Below are positions 41,661-51,389 of a DNA stretch of 64,000 nt, one piece after another. This stretch comes from Hirschia sp964342355 (GTDB lineage: Bacteria > Pseudomonadota > Alphaproteobacteria > Caulobacterales > Hyphomonadaceae), in the NCBI GenBank assembly GCA_964342355.1, contig CAYFFG010000016.1, forward strand, positions 17,392 to 81,391, written 5' to 3'. Each line of letters starts with the position of its first letter. The first letter of the stretch is position 1. A program made the position numbers and the translations under genes. Below the pieces are notes generated by a model. It was given only the letters and a program-made list of their open reading frames with translations, searched no databases and was not told the origin of the DNA.

Positions 41661-43012
41661 TCTGGGGCGGTTCCCCAGAGGTCATAGACGTCCGCATCCG
41701 TGATCTTCACTTTTACGATTTCGCCGGTTTTAAGACCTGGATAATCTTCGATATTGACGATGCCGTCGATTTCCGGCGCGTCCGCAGAAGTCCGCCCCAC
41801 AGCGTTGTCGCCATCAGCGTCATCGATGATCACGTCCAGCGTGCGGCCAACTTGAGCTTCTGAGCGTTCGTGGCTGATTTCCTGTTGCAGCTGCATAAAC
41901 CGATGCCAGCGCTCTTCCTTGACCTCTTCAGGCACATGGTCAGGCAAGTCATGAGAAACCGCGCCCTTCACATCCTCATATTTGAAACAACCGGCTCGGT
42001 CGATTTTTGCTTCGCGCATAAAGTCGAGCAATTGCTCAAAATCATCGTCTGTTTCGCCAGGGAAGCCAACAATGAATGTGGACCGGATCGCAATGTCGGG
42101 CACATCCTTGCGCCATTGTTTGATACGCTCCAGCACCAGGTCTTGTTTGGCCGGGCGCTTCATGTTGCGCAACACATTCTGCGCGGCATGTTGGAAGGGA
42201 ATGTCCAGATAAGGCAGGATTTTCCCTTCAGCCATCAACGGAATCACCTTGTCTACATGCGGATAAGGATAGACATAATGAAGCCGCGTCCAAAGCCCCA
42301 TGTCTCCTAAGCCTTCGCAAAGATCAAGGAAACGGGTCTCGTATTCCTTGTCTTTCCATGTGCGTGGCTCGTATTTGACATCAAGGCCGTAAGCGGACGT
42401 GTCCTGAGAAATTACCAGTAATTCCTGAACGCCGGCATTTTTGAGTTGTTCTGCTTCACGCAGCACATGGTCAATCGGACGCGATTGCAAGTCACCGCGC
42501 AAAGCCGGAATGATGCAGAATGTGCAGCGATTGGAACATCCTTCAGAAATCTTCAGGTAGGCGTAATGGCGTGGTGTCAGGCGAATGCCGCTTTCCGGAA
42601 CCAAGGCTTGAAATGGATGATCCGGGGCAGGGCAGTGCGTATGAACAGCATCCATCACCTGCTCATACTGATGCGGCCCAGTGACCGCGAGCACTTTAGG
42701 GTAGCGCTGCTCAATCACTTCAGGTTCGGCGCCCAGACAGCCGGTCACAATCACGCGGCCATTCTCAGTTAAGGCTTCGCCGATGGCCTCAAGACTCTCG
42801 TCTCGCGCCGAATCAAGAAAACCACACGTATTGACCAGCACTAGATCCGCGCCTTGATAGTCAGGCGAAATTTCATAACCCTCGGCGCGCAGGCGTGTAA
42901 TAATGCGCTCAGAGTCAACGAGCGCCTTGGGACAGCCAAGGGAGACAATACCGACTTTCGGCGATTGAGCGGGCGGGCGCACGGGCGCCTGAGTTGTCGT
43001 GGATGCGTTCAT
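41648..43012 (-). CDS. rimO: Ribosomal protein S12 methylthiotransferase
   Basis: Radical-SAM enzyme of 454 residues that methylthiolates the conserved aspartate of ribosomal protein S12. The N-terminal UPF0004 domain has SLGCPKALVDSERI and NTCGFLDSARDES (cluster cysteines). The radical-SAM motif is SEGCSNRCTFCIIPALRG, and the C-terminal TRAM domain ends in VKVKITDADVYDLWG. The S-L-G-C-P-K-A pattern distinguishes RimO from MiaB. Confidence 0.94.
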   Translation of the reverse strand: MNASTTTQAPVRPPAQSPKVGIVSLGCPKALVDSERIITRLRAEGYEISPDYQGADLVLVNTCGFLDSARDESLEAIGEALTENGRVIVTGCLGAEPEVIEQRYPKVLAVTGPHQYEQVMDAVHTHCPAPDHPFQALVPESGIRLTPRHYAYLKISEGCSNRCTFCIIPALRGDLQSRPIDHVLREAEQLKNAGVQELLVISQDTSAYGLDVKYEPRTWKDKEYETRFLDLCEGLGDMGLWTRLHYVYPYPHVDKVIPLMAEGKILPYLDIPFQHAAQNVLRNMKRPAKQDLVLERIKQWRKDVPDIAIRSTFIVGFPGETDDDFEQLLDFMREAKIDRAGCFKYEDVKGAVSHDLPDHVPEEVKEERWHRFMQLQQEISHERSEAQVGRTLDVIIDDADGDNAVGRTSADAPEIDGIVNIEDYPGLKTGEIVKVKITDADVYDLWGTAPDYEG

Positions 43013-43096
43013 GCAGCTCGATTTAGCAGATTACAAAAATCACGCCAGTAGGAAATCAGCTTAAACGTGCGAAGAGCTTGACCTGAACCTTACGAT

Positions 43097-43435
43097 CTAC
43101 TCGTCGTCTAGCGCGCAATATTCAAGCCCAGCGCTGATACCGCGCCGCCAAACCGTTCGACAGAGGTAACGTTGTCCGAAAGCTGAAAGGTTGACGTATT
43201 CAGGAAGGTTGGACGCGACCTGACACGAAATACCTGCGCCAGTCTCACTCATGTCAACGATGATGCAGGGTTCGCCCTTGCCACTGGGCAGATAAACTGT
43301 GCTGTCACGGTAAGTTGGCACACGCTCGGCATAGCGTCCTTCGCGATGACGCTTTGGTTCAATCTGTTTAGATTGAGCAATGGCGGCGATCCTGTCTGGC
43401 GCCTGCGGTTTCTTCTTTTTGAACTTACCTAGCAT
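43097..43435 (-). CDS. PilZ domain protein
   Basis: 112-residue protein with a basic N-terminus (MLGKFKKKKPQAPDR) and a PilZ-like domain. RYAERVPTYR is close to the RxxxR c-di-GMP switch, DMSETGAG corresponds to D/NxSxxG, and GLEYCALDDE ends it. It may bind cyclic di-GMP. The 221 bp between it and grxD hold no gene that I can support. Confidence 0.78.
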   Translation of the reverse strand: MLGKFKKKKPQAPDRIAAIAQSKQIEPKRHREGRYAERVPTYRDSTVYLPSGKGEPCIIVDMSETGAGISCQVASNLPEYVNLSAFGQRYLCRTVWRRGISAGLEYCALDDE

Positions 43436-43656
43436 CGTTTTGACAACTGTATTCTTTGGTTAACGCACCTGTTTACGATCCCTTTGGAGCACTCAGTGTA
43501 TTTATATATTGCAAACAAATAGTAATTTTCAGGCTGTTATTTGCTAGCAACCACTTTTTGTGTGTTTATGGTTGAGAAATGCGCGCACAAGTCTTTGCCT
43601 GACGTATCTAAACGTCAGTTTCAGAAGTCAAATTGTGTAAGAATTCGAGAAAGCGC

Positions 43657-43989
43657 TTAGGCCTCTTCTGCGTCGAGCAGCCCTTTTTCTACGAAAAAGT
43701 CGCGAAGTTCGCCCTGTTCGAACATGTCCTTGATGATATCGCATCCGCCAACAAACTCACCTTTAACGTAAAGCTGAGGGATGGTCGGCCAGTTGGAAAA
43801 CTCTTTGATACCCTGACGGATTTCATTGTTTTCCAAGACGTTCATCGCGCCATATTCCACCTGCAGATAGTTGAGTATCTGCGCAACGGTCGAAGAAAAG
43901 CCACATTGCGGAAAGGTTGGCGTGCCCTTCATGAACAGCATGATGTCGTTTGAATCGATAGCGTTCTTGATGGTTTCTTGGGCGGACAT
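43657..43989 (-). CDS. grxD: Monothiol glutaredoxin Grx4
   Basis: CGFS-type monothiol glutaredoxin, 110 residues. It has MLFMKGTPTFPQCGFSS with the single active-site Cys, the WPTIPQLYV glutathione-binding loop and GGCDIIKDM. Members carry or pass [2Fe-2S] clusters and pair with BolA proteins; bolA is two genes away on the same strand. The start is the ATG preceded by GAAAGG; a longer frame adds twelve unconserved residues. Confidence 0.95.
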   Translation of the reverse strand: MSAQETIKNAIDSNDIMLFMKGTPTFPQCGFSSTVAQILNYLQVEYGAMNVLENNEIRQGIKEFSNWPTIPQLYVKGEFVGGCDIIKDMFEQGELRDFFVEKGLLDAEEA

Positions 43990-44047
43990 GCGTATCTGGC
44001 CTTTCAGTTTGCTCTTGATCAGCACCTAGCGATCAATTGGCTGTTTT

Positions 44048-44926
44048 TCAAGAAGTTGAGCGTGCAATCGCAATATTTTGCGTCAGCTGCGCCGGGCGCG
44101 TCGCTTGTATCAACGCCACATCAACTAGTCCGGAGTTGAGCACCCATTGCAGACATTCTTCAACAGAAAAAGTTGTTTCAGGGCGTTGGTCGAGACTTTT
44201 ACGCAAAAACTGACGCATATTATGCCACAGATCATGTGGTCTCAGCGACCATCGAAAGCGTTTTGCGGTCGGGGAAAGGATCTCAACACCCACAACGCCT
44301 AAACCACTTGCGCGAGCCCGCTCCAGTCGATCCAGTTCACGGGGAGACAGCGCTTTATGCGCCGGCGCCACTAAAATATCGAAAGCGTCTGTTTGGATTG
44401 CACTGTCTAATTCGGTTCCGCGTCCCAAAATACCAATATGTTTGAAAAGCCCCTCGGAGCGCAGTTTATCGAGTGCGCTCAAAAAGTTAGATGGAAAGTC
44501 GACGCCAGAAGCAGCCTTCAGAACAAGGACATTGATGTGAGGTAAGTGTTCCAGGCTAACGTCCAGCTGTCGGCGCAGCGCATCGATGGACACGTTTTCT
44601 TCGTCATCAAAATGTGTATGCGACGCCATGATGAAAGCGTGCTTTTCCATTCTAATCGCTTTTAACGCCGATCCAAACTGTTGTGACTGATCGCCAATAA
44701 GAGATGTGGCGAATACCTCAACACCCTCCTCAACAGCGCCTGTAACAAGAGGAGGTATTGAATGTGGAGAAGATACAGCTGAACGGGCGGTTTGGGAAAT
44801 ATCCAATCCAAGCACGGGCAGAACATATCCGGTTCGCCCCAGCGCCCTGCGCGGGATGGAGGCGACATGCCCGGAAGCTGCCCGATCAAAGCGGTAGGGA
44901 AGAATGGGTGGTCTTGTCTCGTCCAT
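44048..44926 (-). CDS. Aldo/keto reductase-like protein lacking catalytic residues
   Basis: 292-residue protein with the aldo/keto reductase pattern: IPRRALGRTGYVLPVLGL at the start, GAVEEGVEVFATSLIG where active enzymes have the GxxxxDTAxxYG strand, SLEHLPHINVLVL for the LxxDYxD strand and QWVLNSGLVDVALIQAT near the end. The catalytic Asp and Tyr of the first motif are replaced (Ala, Ser and Ile in the region), so classic reductase chemistry is doubtful. Lies between bolA and grxD. It may be a non-catalytic or divergent member. Confidence 0.7.
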   Translation of the reverse strand: MDETRPPILPYRFDRAASGHVASIPRRALGRTGYVLPVLGLDISQTARSAVSSPHSIPPLVTGAVEEGVEVFATSLIGDQSQQFGSALKAIRMEKHAFIMASHTHFDDEENVSIDALRRQLDVSLEHLPHINVLVLKAASGVDFPSNFLSALDKLRSEGLFKHIGILGRGTELDSAIQTDAFDILVAPAHKALSPRELDRLERARASGLGVVGVEILSPTAKRFRWSLRPHDLWHNMRQFLRKSLDQRPETTFSVEECLQWVLNSGLVDVALIQATRPAQLTQNIAIARSTS

Positions 44927-44951
44927 GCTGCTTATTGTCAGCTCCGGTCGG

Positions 44952-45185
44952 CTAGTCGGGCGCTCTGGTTTTTAGGGCCAGAGCGTGCAGCTCCTGATCC
45001 ATCGCTCCTTTAAGGGCCTTATACACCAATTGATGCTGCGCCACGCGCGACATGCCACGAAACTGCTCAGAGATAATCTCGGCTTGCCAATGGTCGTTGT
45101 CGCCAGCCAGGTCGGTCAGCGTGACCGTCGCATCAGGAAACGCATCACTTAAAAGGGTCATGAGTTTCTCTTCAGACATTGCCAT
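44952..45185 (-). CDS. bolA: BolA/IbaG family protein
   Basis: 77-residue BolA-fold protein with HWQAEIISEQFRGMSRVAQH (the FxGxxxxxxH core; the His can bind an iron-sulfur cluster) and ELHALALKTRAP at the C-terminus. Expected partner of the CGFS glutaredoxin encoded 960 bp downstream. The first of two ATGs was taken because GGGAGG lies 9 bp before it. Confidence 0.92.
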   Translation of the reverse strand: MAMSEEKLMTLLSDAFPDATVTLTDLAGDNDHWQAEIISEQFRGMSRVAQHQLVYKALKGAMDQELHALALKTRAPD

Positions 45186-45240
45186 TGTTAACGGCCTCCC
45201 GCAATCGTGTTGATGGTAAAACAGTATGACCGAATTGACG

Positions 45241-45283
45241 GCGGCTCATCCTGTGTCGAAGGAGATAGGACAGGATGAGCCGC
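45241..45283. repeat. Perfect 14-bp inverted repeat between bolA and the M2 peptidase gene
   Basis: GCGGCTCATCCTGT and ACAGGATGAGCCGC flank a 15-nt loop. It lies 60 bp past the M2 peptidase stop and about 55 bp before bolA. There is no T run on the minus strand, so either an unusual 3' end hairpin or a protein site. Confidence 0.8.
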
Positions 45284-45345
45284 AACGCCAGTGAGGCTGC
45301 GCCCGGAAAGGGGGGAGGACGCAGAGCCACTGTGTGATGGAAGAG

Positions 45346-47184
45346 TTATTTCCAGCCGCAGGTGCGCCCTTCGTTTTCCTCTTCCAGATAGGTGATGAGC
45401 GGAGCGAAATATTCAGTGATCGCAGAGCCATCCATTTCACGCGTGCCTGTGAAAGCTTCCAATGCGTCTGGCCATGGCTTGGATGCGCCCATCTCCAGCA
45501 TTGCGTTAAAGTTCTCGCCAACTTCCTTGTTGTTGTAGATAGAGCAACGGTGAAGCGGGCCTTCCCATCCAGCCTGATCACAAGCAGCCTTATGGAACTG
45601 GAACTGCATCACAAAGCTCAGGAAGTAACGCAGGTATGGTGTGTTGCCTGGAATATGGTATTTCGCACCCGGGTCAAATGCATCGTCAGGACGACTGACG
45701 GGTGGGGTAATCCCCTGATATTGCTCGCGTAGAGCAACCCATGACGCATTGTATTCTTCAGGTGTGGTTTCCCCGCGGAACACATTCCAACGCCATTTGT
45801 CGACCATCAAGCCAAATGGCAGGAATGCGATTTTGTCGAGCGCCTGGTTCATCAACAGACCGGTGTCGGCTTCTGCTGGCGGGATTTCTTCTTCTGTGAT
45901 CAGACCGATATCTTTAAGGTAAGATGGTGTGATTGAAAGCGCCAGGAAGTCACCAATCGCCTCGTGGAAACCGTCGTGTGCGCCGGTCTGATGCAGCGGG
46001 TCCTGGTTTTTATAGGCGCGCTGGTAATAGTTGTGGCCCAGCTCGTGGTGCACGGTCTGAAAGTCTTCCGCGTTGACCTGCGTACACATCTTGATGCGGA
46101 CATCATCTTTGTTGTCGAGGTTCCAGGCTGATGCGTGACACACAACTTCACGGTCACGCGGACGAGTAATCATAGAGCGTTCCCAGAAAGTTTCCGGAAG
46201 CGGCTCAAGTCCGAGGGAGGAGAAGAAGTCCTCGGCGGTTTTGACCATTTTGGTTGCGTCATAGCCATTATCGACCAATTTTTGCGTGATGTCATAGCTT
46301 GGTCCGGCAGCGCCTTCGGGTTTTACAATGTCATAAACATTGCTCCATTGCTGCGCCCACATATTGCCCAACAGGTCCGCACGGATCATTCCGCTGGCGG
46401 GCTGGACATCATCGCCATACTGCTCGTTTAGCTCAGCACGCACATAACAATGCAGTTCTTCATAAAGCGGTTCGACCTGTGTCCAAAGGCGCTCCACTTC
46501 TGCGGCCATTTCCTGTGGCGGCATGTCATAGTTGGACAGCCACATGTCGGCGACGTTATCAAATCCAAGTTCGCGCGCGCCTTCATTGGCGATGTCGACC
46601 ATGCGGGCATAATCATCTTTCATTGGTGGCGAAATTGTGCGCCAACCGTCCCAGACGGCTGCAAGTTCTTCAGGGTCACGGCTGCTGGCGATAATGCCTG
46701 AAAGCTGCTCCAGGTTTAGTTCTTCGCCCTTGTAGACGAATTTGCCTGTGCCGTATGTTGCGTCCAGCCCGGTAGTGATGTCAGCCAGTTCCTTTGCAGC
46801 GCCATCCGTAGAGGGCGCTGGAAGCGTTATACCAGACTTGAGAATTTGCATTTTGCGAGCAAGCTCAGCAGGAAGATCCAGGTCTTCAAACTGTTTCGTC
46901 GCATTGGCGTATCCGACAACTTTTTCGGTGTATTCCGCGCCAACTTTCGCAGCTAACCAGTTTGTGTCGTATGAGATATTGGTCGCCTGGTTCCAGTAAA
47001 TACGTGCGGCGTATTCTGAAAACTCGGCCAGGTCAGCTTCTGCATCTGCGATAAAGATGGCGGCGTCTTCTGCTGTCAGCTCAGCTTTCGTCACTTCAGC
47101 AGGCTGGGCGATATCAGGCGTCAGTGACAGGCTTGCGCAGGCCGTTGCAAACAAAGCAGCGGAGCCAAGAAGTAGTTTTTTCAT
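45346..47184 (-). CDS. M2-family metallopeptidase (ACE-like) lipoprotein
   Basis: Peptidyl-dipeptidase homologous to angiotensin-converting enzyme, 612 residues. A lipoprotein signal (LLGSAALFATAC) places it in the envelope. The zinc site is HHELGHNYY near residue 381, with the third ligand in GFHEAIGD. RGETTPEEYNASWVALREQY and the ACE-like NTPYLRYFLSFVMQFQFH also match. It would release dipeptides from peptide C-termini in the periplasm. It is inserted between bolA and purL, which are neighbours in many alphaproteobacteria. Confidence 0.92.
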   Translation of the reverse strand: MKKLLLGSAALFATACASLSLTPDIAQPAEVTKAELTAEDAAIFIADAEADLAEFSEYAARIYWNQATNISYDTNWLAAKVGAEYTEKVVGYANATKQFEDLDLPAELARKMQILKSGITLPAPSTDGAAKELADITTGLDATYGTGKFVYKGEELNLEQLSGIIASSRDPEELAAVWDGWRTISPPMKDDYARMVDIANEGARELGFDNVADMWLSNYDMPPQEMAAEVERLWTQVEPLYEELHCYVRAELNEQYGDDVQPASGMIRADLLGNMWAQQWSNVYDIVKPEGAAGPSYDITQKLVDNGYDATKMVKTAEDFFSSLGLEPLPETFWERSMITRPRDREVVCHASAWNLDNKDDVRIKMCTQVNAEDFQTVHHELGHNYYQRAYKNQDPLHQTGAHDGFHEAIGDFLALSITPSYLKDIGLITEEEIPPAEADTGLLMNQALDKIAFLPFGLMVDKWRWNVFRGETTPEEYNASWVALREQYQGITPPVSRPDDAFDPGAKYHIPGNTPYLRYFLSFVMQFQFHKAACDQAGWEGPLHRCSIYNNKEVGENFNAMLEMGASKPWPDALEAFTGTREMDGSAITEYFAPLITYLEEENEGRTCGWK

Positions 47185-47363
47185 GGTGGTTTCCCCTAGT
47201 CAGAACAGTGTGACTGCTCTTTGATCGGGGCTAGAAGATCGTGTAAATTAACAAAGGTCAAGTCTGTCCGTAAATGGTGAAAAGCAAACAATAAAAATCT
47301 GATAAAAGCTCACGCCAAGGTGATAAAATTTCGAATTATGTGAGGTTCTGAAAAATCGTTGCG

Positions 47364-47699
47364 TCAGATTTTCTTGACGAACTCGGACTTTAGCTTCATC
47401 GGCCCAAACCCGTCGATTTTACAATCTATGTCGTGATCTTCATCGACCAAGCGGATGTTTTTGACTTTGGTGCCAACTTTGACGGACTGAGATGAGCCCT
47501 TAAGTTTTAAATCCTTAATGACCGTTACAGAGTCGCCGTCCTCCAGCACATTCCCATTTGCATCTCGATATATGCGTGGGCCGACTTCAGCTGTTTCTGA
47601 AAAAGACCATTCGTGAGCGCACTCCGGGCATACAAGCAAAGCGCCATCTTCGTAGGTATAAACTGACTGGCATTTCGGGCAGGGCGGCAGTTCGTTCAT
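47364..47699 (-). CDS. YjdM/PhnA zinc-ribbon protein
   Basis: 111-residue protein with an N-terminal zinc ribbon (PPCPKCQ ... LVCPECAHEW) and the C-terminal PhnA domain (GDSVTVIKDLKLKGSSQSVK ... DCKIDGFGPMKLKSEFV). Formerly annotated as alkylphosphonate utilisation protein PhnA; the real function is not established. Lies 27 bp after purL on the same strand. Confidence 0.93.
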   Translation of the reverse strand: MNELPPCPKCQSVYTYEDGALLVCPECAHEWSFSETAEVGPRIYRDANGNVLEDGDSVTVIKDLKLKGSSQSVKVGTKVKNIRLVDEDHDIDCKIDGFGPMKLKSEFVKKI

Positions 47700-47726
47700 A
47701 TCCAGATCCTCATGGGCGCAGATGTA

Positions 47727-49991
47727 TTAGGAGGTGGCGTCCATATATTGTGGCATCCAACTCTCATGCACATGACGCAGGGCTTCCAGCGTCACTGATT
47801 GGTCATGTAGCTGTACGCTGTCGCCGCCGAACTCACCGACAGGTGTCAAAGAAACGCCAGCATTGGCTGCTTTTTCCATGACATCTGCGACGTTGGACGG
47901 AGATACCGCCATAAGATAACGGCCCTGGTCTTCGCCGAAATAATGACCCAGCAAGTCAATGTCTTCTGGCAGGGCGGCGTTATTGAGCGCGATACCGATA
48001 TTCCCGCTCAGCGCCATATCAGCCGCCGCACACGCTAGACCACCATCAGACAAGTCATGACATGCGCTTACCAATCCTGCGCTAATCAGCTCACGCACCA
48101 AAGTTCCGCGTTCTTTTTCAATAGTGAGATCAACAGAAGGTGGCGGACCGTCTTCACGGCCTTCAACCTCACGCAGATAGAGGCTTGCGCCAAGGTGTGC
48201 GCCTGGCTCGCCAACCATCAAGGCCACATCGCCTGCACGCGCACCAGCAATTGTCACAGTAGATGAAATGCGTTTCGCCAGTCCGATCCCGCCACACACA
48301 GGCGTCGGCGGGATAGCGATCCCGTCTGTCTGGTTGTTCAATGACACATTGCCTGAGACGACCGGAAAATCGAGCGTGTCACACGCTTCGGCCATGCCTT
48401 CGATCGCACGCACGAAATACCCCATTGTGTCTGGCTTGTTTGGACTGCCAAAGTTGAGGTTGTTAGTGATCGCAATCGGTTCAGCGCCAACCGCTGAAAG
48501 GTTGCGGTAAGCTTCTGCAACAGCCTGCTTGCCGCCTTCAAACGGTTCAGCCGCCACATAGCGCGGAGAACAGTCAGAACAGATCGCAAGCGCTTTGTTG
48601 GTGCCGTGAATACGCACTAACGCTGCGTCACCGCCAGATTGAGAGGAATCGCTGGTATCGCCCATTACGTGACGGTCATACTGTTCCCAGATCCAACGTT
48701 TTGACGCCATGTCAGGCGATGACATCAACGACGTCAGTGTCTCAGCATAGTTTGCAGGTGTTTTCAGGGTGGTGCGATCAATCGCAGCGCGAGGCGCAGG
48801 CGCATTCCAGGGCAGGTCGTATTTGGGCGCATCTTCGGCAAGCGGCGCAACAGGGATGTCACAAACCGTCTCTCCAAACTGTTTCAACACAAAATGACCG
48901 GTGTCGGTGGTCACGCCGATCACTTCCGCGTCCAGATCCCATTTGTCGAAGATCGCTTTGGCGACGTCTTCGCGTCCTGGTTTCAGGATCATCAACATGC
49001 GTTCCTGAGATTCAGACAGCATGATTTCAAATGCGCTCATCGCGTATTCGCGTTGCGGCACTTTATCGAGGTCCATCTCAATGCCGATGCCGCCTTTGTC
49101 AGCGATCTCAACCGCAGACGATGTCAGGCCCGCAGCGCCCATGTCCTGAATGCTTTCAATGGCGTCAGTCGCCATCAGTTCCAGACAGGCTTCGATCAGC
49201 AGTTTCTCTGTGAAAGGGTCGCCGACCTGTACGGTCGGGCGCTTTTCTTCATCGCCCTCAGAAAACTGAGCTGACGACATGGATGCGCCGCCAATCCCGT
49301 CGCGGCCCGTCTTGGAGCCGACATACATTACCGGGCGGCCTGGCACAGCGCCGCGCGCATAGAATATCTTGTCCTGATCAGCTAGCCCCACCGCCATCGC
49401 ATTGACGAGGATGTTGCCGTTATAGCCGGCGTGGAATTGCGTTTCGCCCGCAACCGTTGGCACGCCGACGCAATTTCCATATCCGCCGATACCAGCAACA
49501 ACACCAGCCACCAGTGAGCGTGTCTTGGGGTGATCAGGCGATCCGAACCGTAGCGCGTTGACCAAAGCCACAGGCCTTGCGCCCATTGTAAACACGTCCC
49601 GCAGAATGCCGCCGACGCCTGTCGCTGCGCCTTGATAAGGCTCGATGTAAGACGGGTGGTTGTGGCTTTCCATTTTGAAGATACAGGCCTGACCATCGTC
49701 GATGTCGACGACGCCTGCATTTTCACCTGGCCCTTGGATGACGCGCGGACCCTTGGTTGGGAATTTTGCCAGATGCATGCGGGATGATTTGTAGGAGCAG
49801 TGTTCTGACCACATCTCGCCAATAACGCCCAGCTCCACGCGGTTTGGCTGGCGACCAAGGCGATCAAGCAGCACTTTCCACTCATCCGCATTCACACCGC
49901 GCTCCAAGGCGTCGGCTTCTGATTGCGGGGCCAGCATGGCCTCAAGGATCTGCGTTTTCAGCTCGGCGGGTAGGGCGTTCGGATCAGTCAT
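47727..49991 (-). CDS. purL: Phosphoribosylformylglycinamidine synthase subunit PurL
   Basis: Large subunit of the three-part FGAM synthase (PurS, PurQ, PurL), which uses ATP and PurQ-derived ammonia in purine synthesis. 754 residues, the small-PurL size. Visible are GEMWSEHCSYKSSR (catalytic His region), KMESHNHPSYIEPYQGAATG and VGGILRDVFTMGARPVAL. purQ and purS are 2-4 kb upstream on the same strand. The start is uncertain: the chosen ATG is typical, but one eight codons earlier follows AGGA directly. Confidence 0.96.
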   Translation of the reverse strand: MTDPNALPAELKTQILEAMLAPQSEADALERGVNADEWKVLLDRLGRQPNRVELGVIGEMWSEHCSYKSSRMHLAKFPTKGPRVIQGPGENAGVVDIDDGQACIFKMESHNHPSYIEPYQGAATGVGGILRDVFTMGARPVALVNALRFGSPDHPKTRSLVAGVVAGIGGYGNCVGVPTVAGETQFHAGYNGNILVNAMAVGLADQDKIFYARGAVPGRPVMYVGSKTGRDGIGGASMSSAQFSEGDEEKRPTVQVGDPFTEKLLIEACLELMATDAIESIQDMGAAGLTSSAVEIADKGGIGIEMDLDKVPQREYAMSAFEIMLSESQERMLMILKPGREDVAKAIFDKWDLDAEVIGVTTDTGHFVLKQFGETVCDIPVAPLAEDAPKYDLPWNAPAPRAAIDRTTLKTPANYAETLTSLMSSPDMASKRWIWEQYDRHVMGDTSDSSQSGGDAALVRIHGTNKALAICSDCSPRYVAAEPFEGGKQAVAEAYRNLSAVGAEPIAITNNLNFGSPNKPDTMGYFVRAIEGMAEACDTLDFPVVSGNVSLNNQTDGIAIPPTPVCGGIGLAKRISSTVTIAGARAGDVALMVGEPGAHLGASLYLREVEGREDGPPPSVDLTIEKERGTLVRELISAGLVSACHDLSDGGLACAAADMALSGNIGIALNNAALPEDIDLLGHYFGEDQGRYLMAVSPSNVADVMEKAANAGVSLTPVGEFGGDSVQLHDQSVTLEALRHVHESWMPQYMDATS

Positions 49992-50070
49992 AAACGCCGC
50001 TTTACCACCGAACATTCCTGCGCGCTAGACGAAATGGATAGGTCCCAAACGGATCAGTTAAGAAAGGTGT

Positions 50071-50106
50071 GAAAATAAAAACCGGCGCTGAATATTCAGC
50101 GCCGGT
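50071..50106 (-). terminator. Rho-independent terminator of the DUF3089 gene
   Basis: A perfect palindrome, ACCGGCGCTGAATATTCAGCGCCGGT, read here in two halves (ACCGGCGCTGAAT and ATTCAGCGCCGGT), followed on the minus strand by TTTTATTTT. It separates the DUF3089 gene from purL. Confidence 0.9.
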
Positions 50107-50138
50107 TTCACGTTTTGAACGATTAGGAAACGTTGCGA

Positions 50139-51389
50139 TTATTCCGCTGCGTTTTCAGCCAGCCAAGCGTCTTTTTGAGCTTCTGCAATGTCGAGCAGGT
50201 TACCCATTGTCAGGTTGACGTCGATTAGGTGGAGCCCCCAATCCTCTAGGATGACGTTCTCACCTGCATAAACATCGCCAGCGATGTCGTCAGCACGTGC
50301 GTCAGCTGGGTCTGCTTCAACATCAATTGCAAGCCATGTGTGTGTGTCGTTCTGACGGCACTCAGCTGTCAGCATGCCTGGCAGTGCGACAAACTTGGTG
50401 TCGACTTCCACGCCGTCACCAAAGTTGTTGTTGTCCGGGCTCGGGAAAGTGCGTGCTGGCATGTAAGCGTCCAGTTTGCCTTCGTCTCCAGAAAGCACAG
50501 CTGGGTTCACACACAAAGAACGCTCGCCCTTTGGCGAACTCACGCCGAAACGAGAGTAGGATGGCGGTACTTTATTGCCACGGAAAGACATGTAGTTGAT
50601 CATACAAGCTGTCTGGTCCTTAGCCTCACAAGGCGGGAAGATGTATTCGCCTGTCTGAGGGTTCGGGTACGCTGGGAAGCCGATTGGCATGACAGAGATG
50701 ATCTGCTTGCGGTCTTCTTCGCTGATGATGCCGGTGTTGATCATCACGTCGAGCACGTTTGAGCCTTGTGAGTGACCCACCAGAATAACGCCGCGACCGT
50801 CATTATAGTCGTTCATGTATGTTTTCCACGCGCGCTTTACGTCTGACATACGCATTGCATCGTTTGCGGAAAACTTACCGCCCGCCATCATTGCGCGCAG
50901 GTGCGGCAGCGTGATCTGACGGTACATTGGCGCGAATGTGCGGCACATGCTGGAGAAACGTGCGAACTGTTGTTCAGTCACGTTGATTTCTTCAGGGCCT
51001 GCGACAAGGTCAGAGTTTGGTGTCTCATCGCGTGAAACAGTTGGGTAGATGTAGAAACAGTCGATTTCCGGCTCTTCAGCCTGCGCCATCGGCACTGTTG
51101 TTGTCGTGCCATCAGCAGCAACAACAGTCGTCGTCAGGTCGATAGAACAGACATCGTCTTCTTTTTCTGGGTGGCACAACCAGATGGATGTGTCGGAATA
51201 GTCTGCTTTTTCAAAGTCAGCGACTTTGTCGCCTGCGGCGTTTGTCGTTTCAAAGTCAGTTGTGTTGGCTTCCGCTTCAACGGCGGCGGTTTCAGCTACT
51301 TCCGCGACTTCGGTTTCAGTCTCTTCAACAGTCGTACATGCGCATGCCAAGGCAAACGCACTTGCTGTTACAAGCGCTCTCAAATTCAT
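50139..51389 (-). CDS. DUF3089 alpha/beta-hydrolase-like exported protein
   Basis: 416-residue protein with an export signal (LRALVTASAFALACAC, probably lipidated). An acidic Thr/Glu/Val-rich linker precedes the DUF3089 domain: DCFYIYPTVSRDETPNSD, then GVILVGHSQGSNVLDVM with the likely nucleophile Ser in GHSQG. It is probably an envelope esterase or lipase-like enzyme, substrate unknown. GGGGAGGA 7 bp before the ATG fixes the start. Confidence 0.88.
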   Translation of the reverse strand: MNLRALVTASAFALACACTTVEETETEVAEVAETAAVEAEANTTDFETTNAAGDKVADFEKADYSDTSIWLCHPEKEDDVCSIDLTTTVVAADGTTTTVPMAQAEEPEIDCFYIYPTVSRDETPNSDLVAGPEEINVTEQQFARFSSMCRTFAPMYRQITLPHLRAMMAGGKFSANDAMRMSDVKRAWKTYMNDYNDGRGVILVGHSQGSNVLDVMINTGIISEEDRKQIISVMPIGFPAYPNPQTGEYIFPPCEAKDQTACMINYMSFRGNKVPPSYSRFGVSSPKGERSLCVNPAVLSGDEGKLDAYMPARTFPSPDNNNFGDGVEVDTKFVALPGMLTAECRQNDTHTWLAIDVEADPADARADDIAGDVYAGENVILEDWGLHLIDVNLTMGNLLDIAEAQKDAWLAENAAE

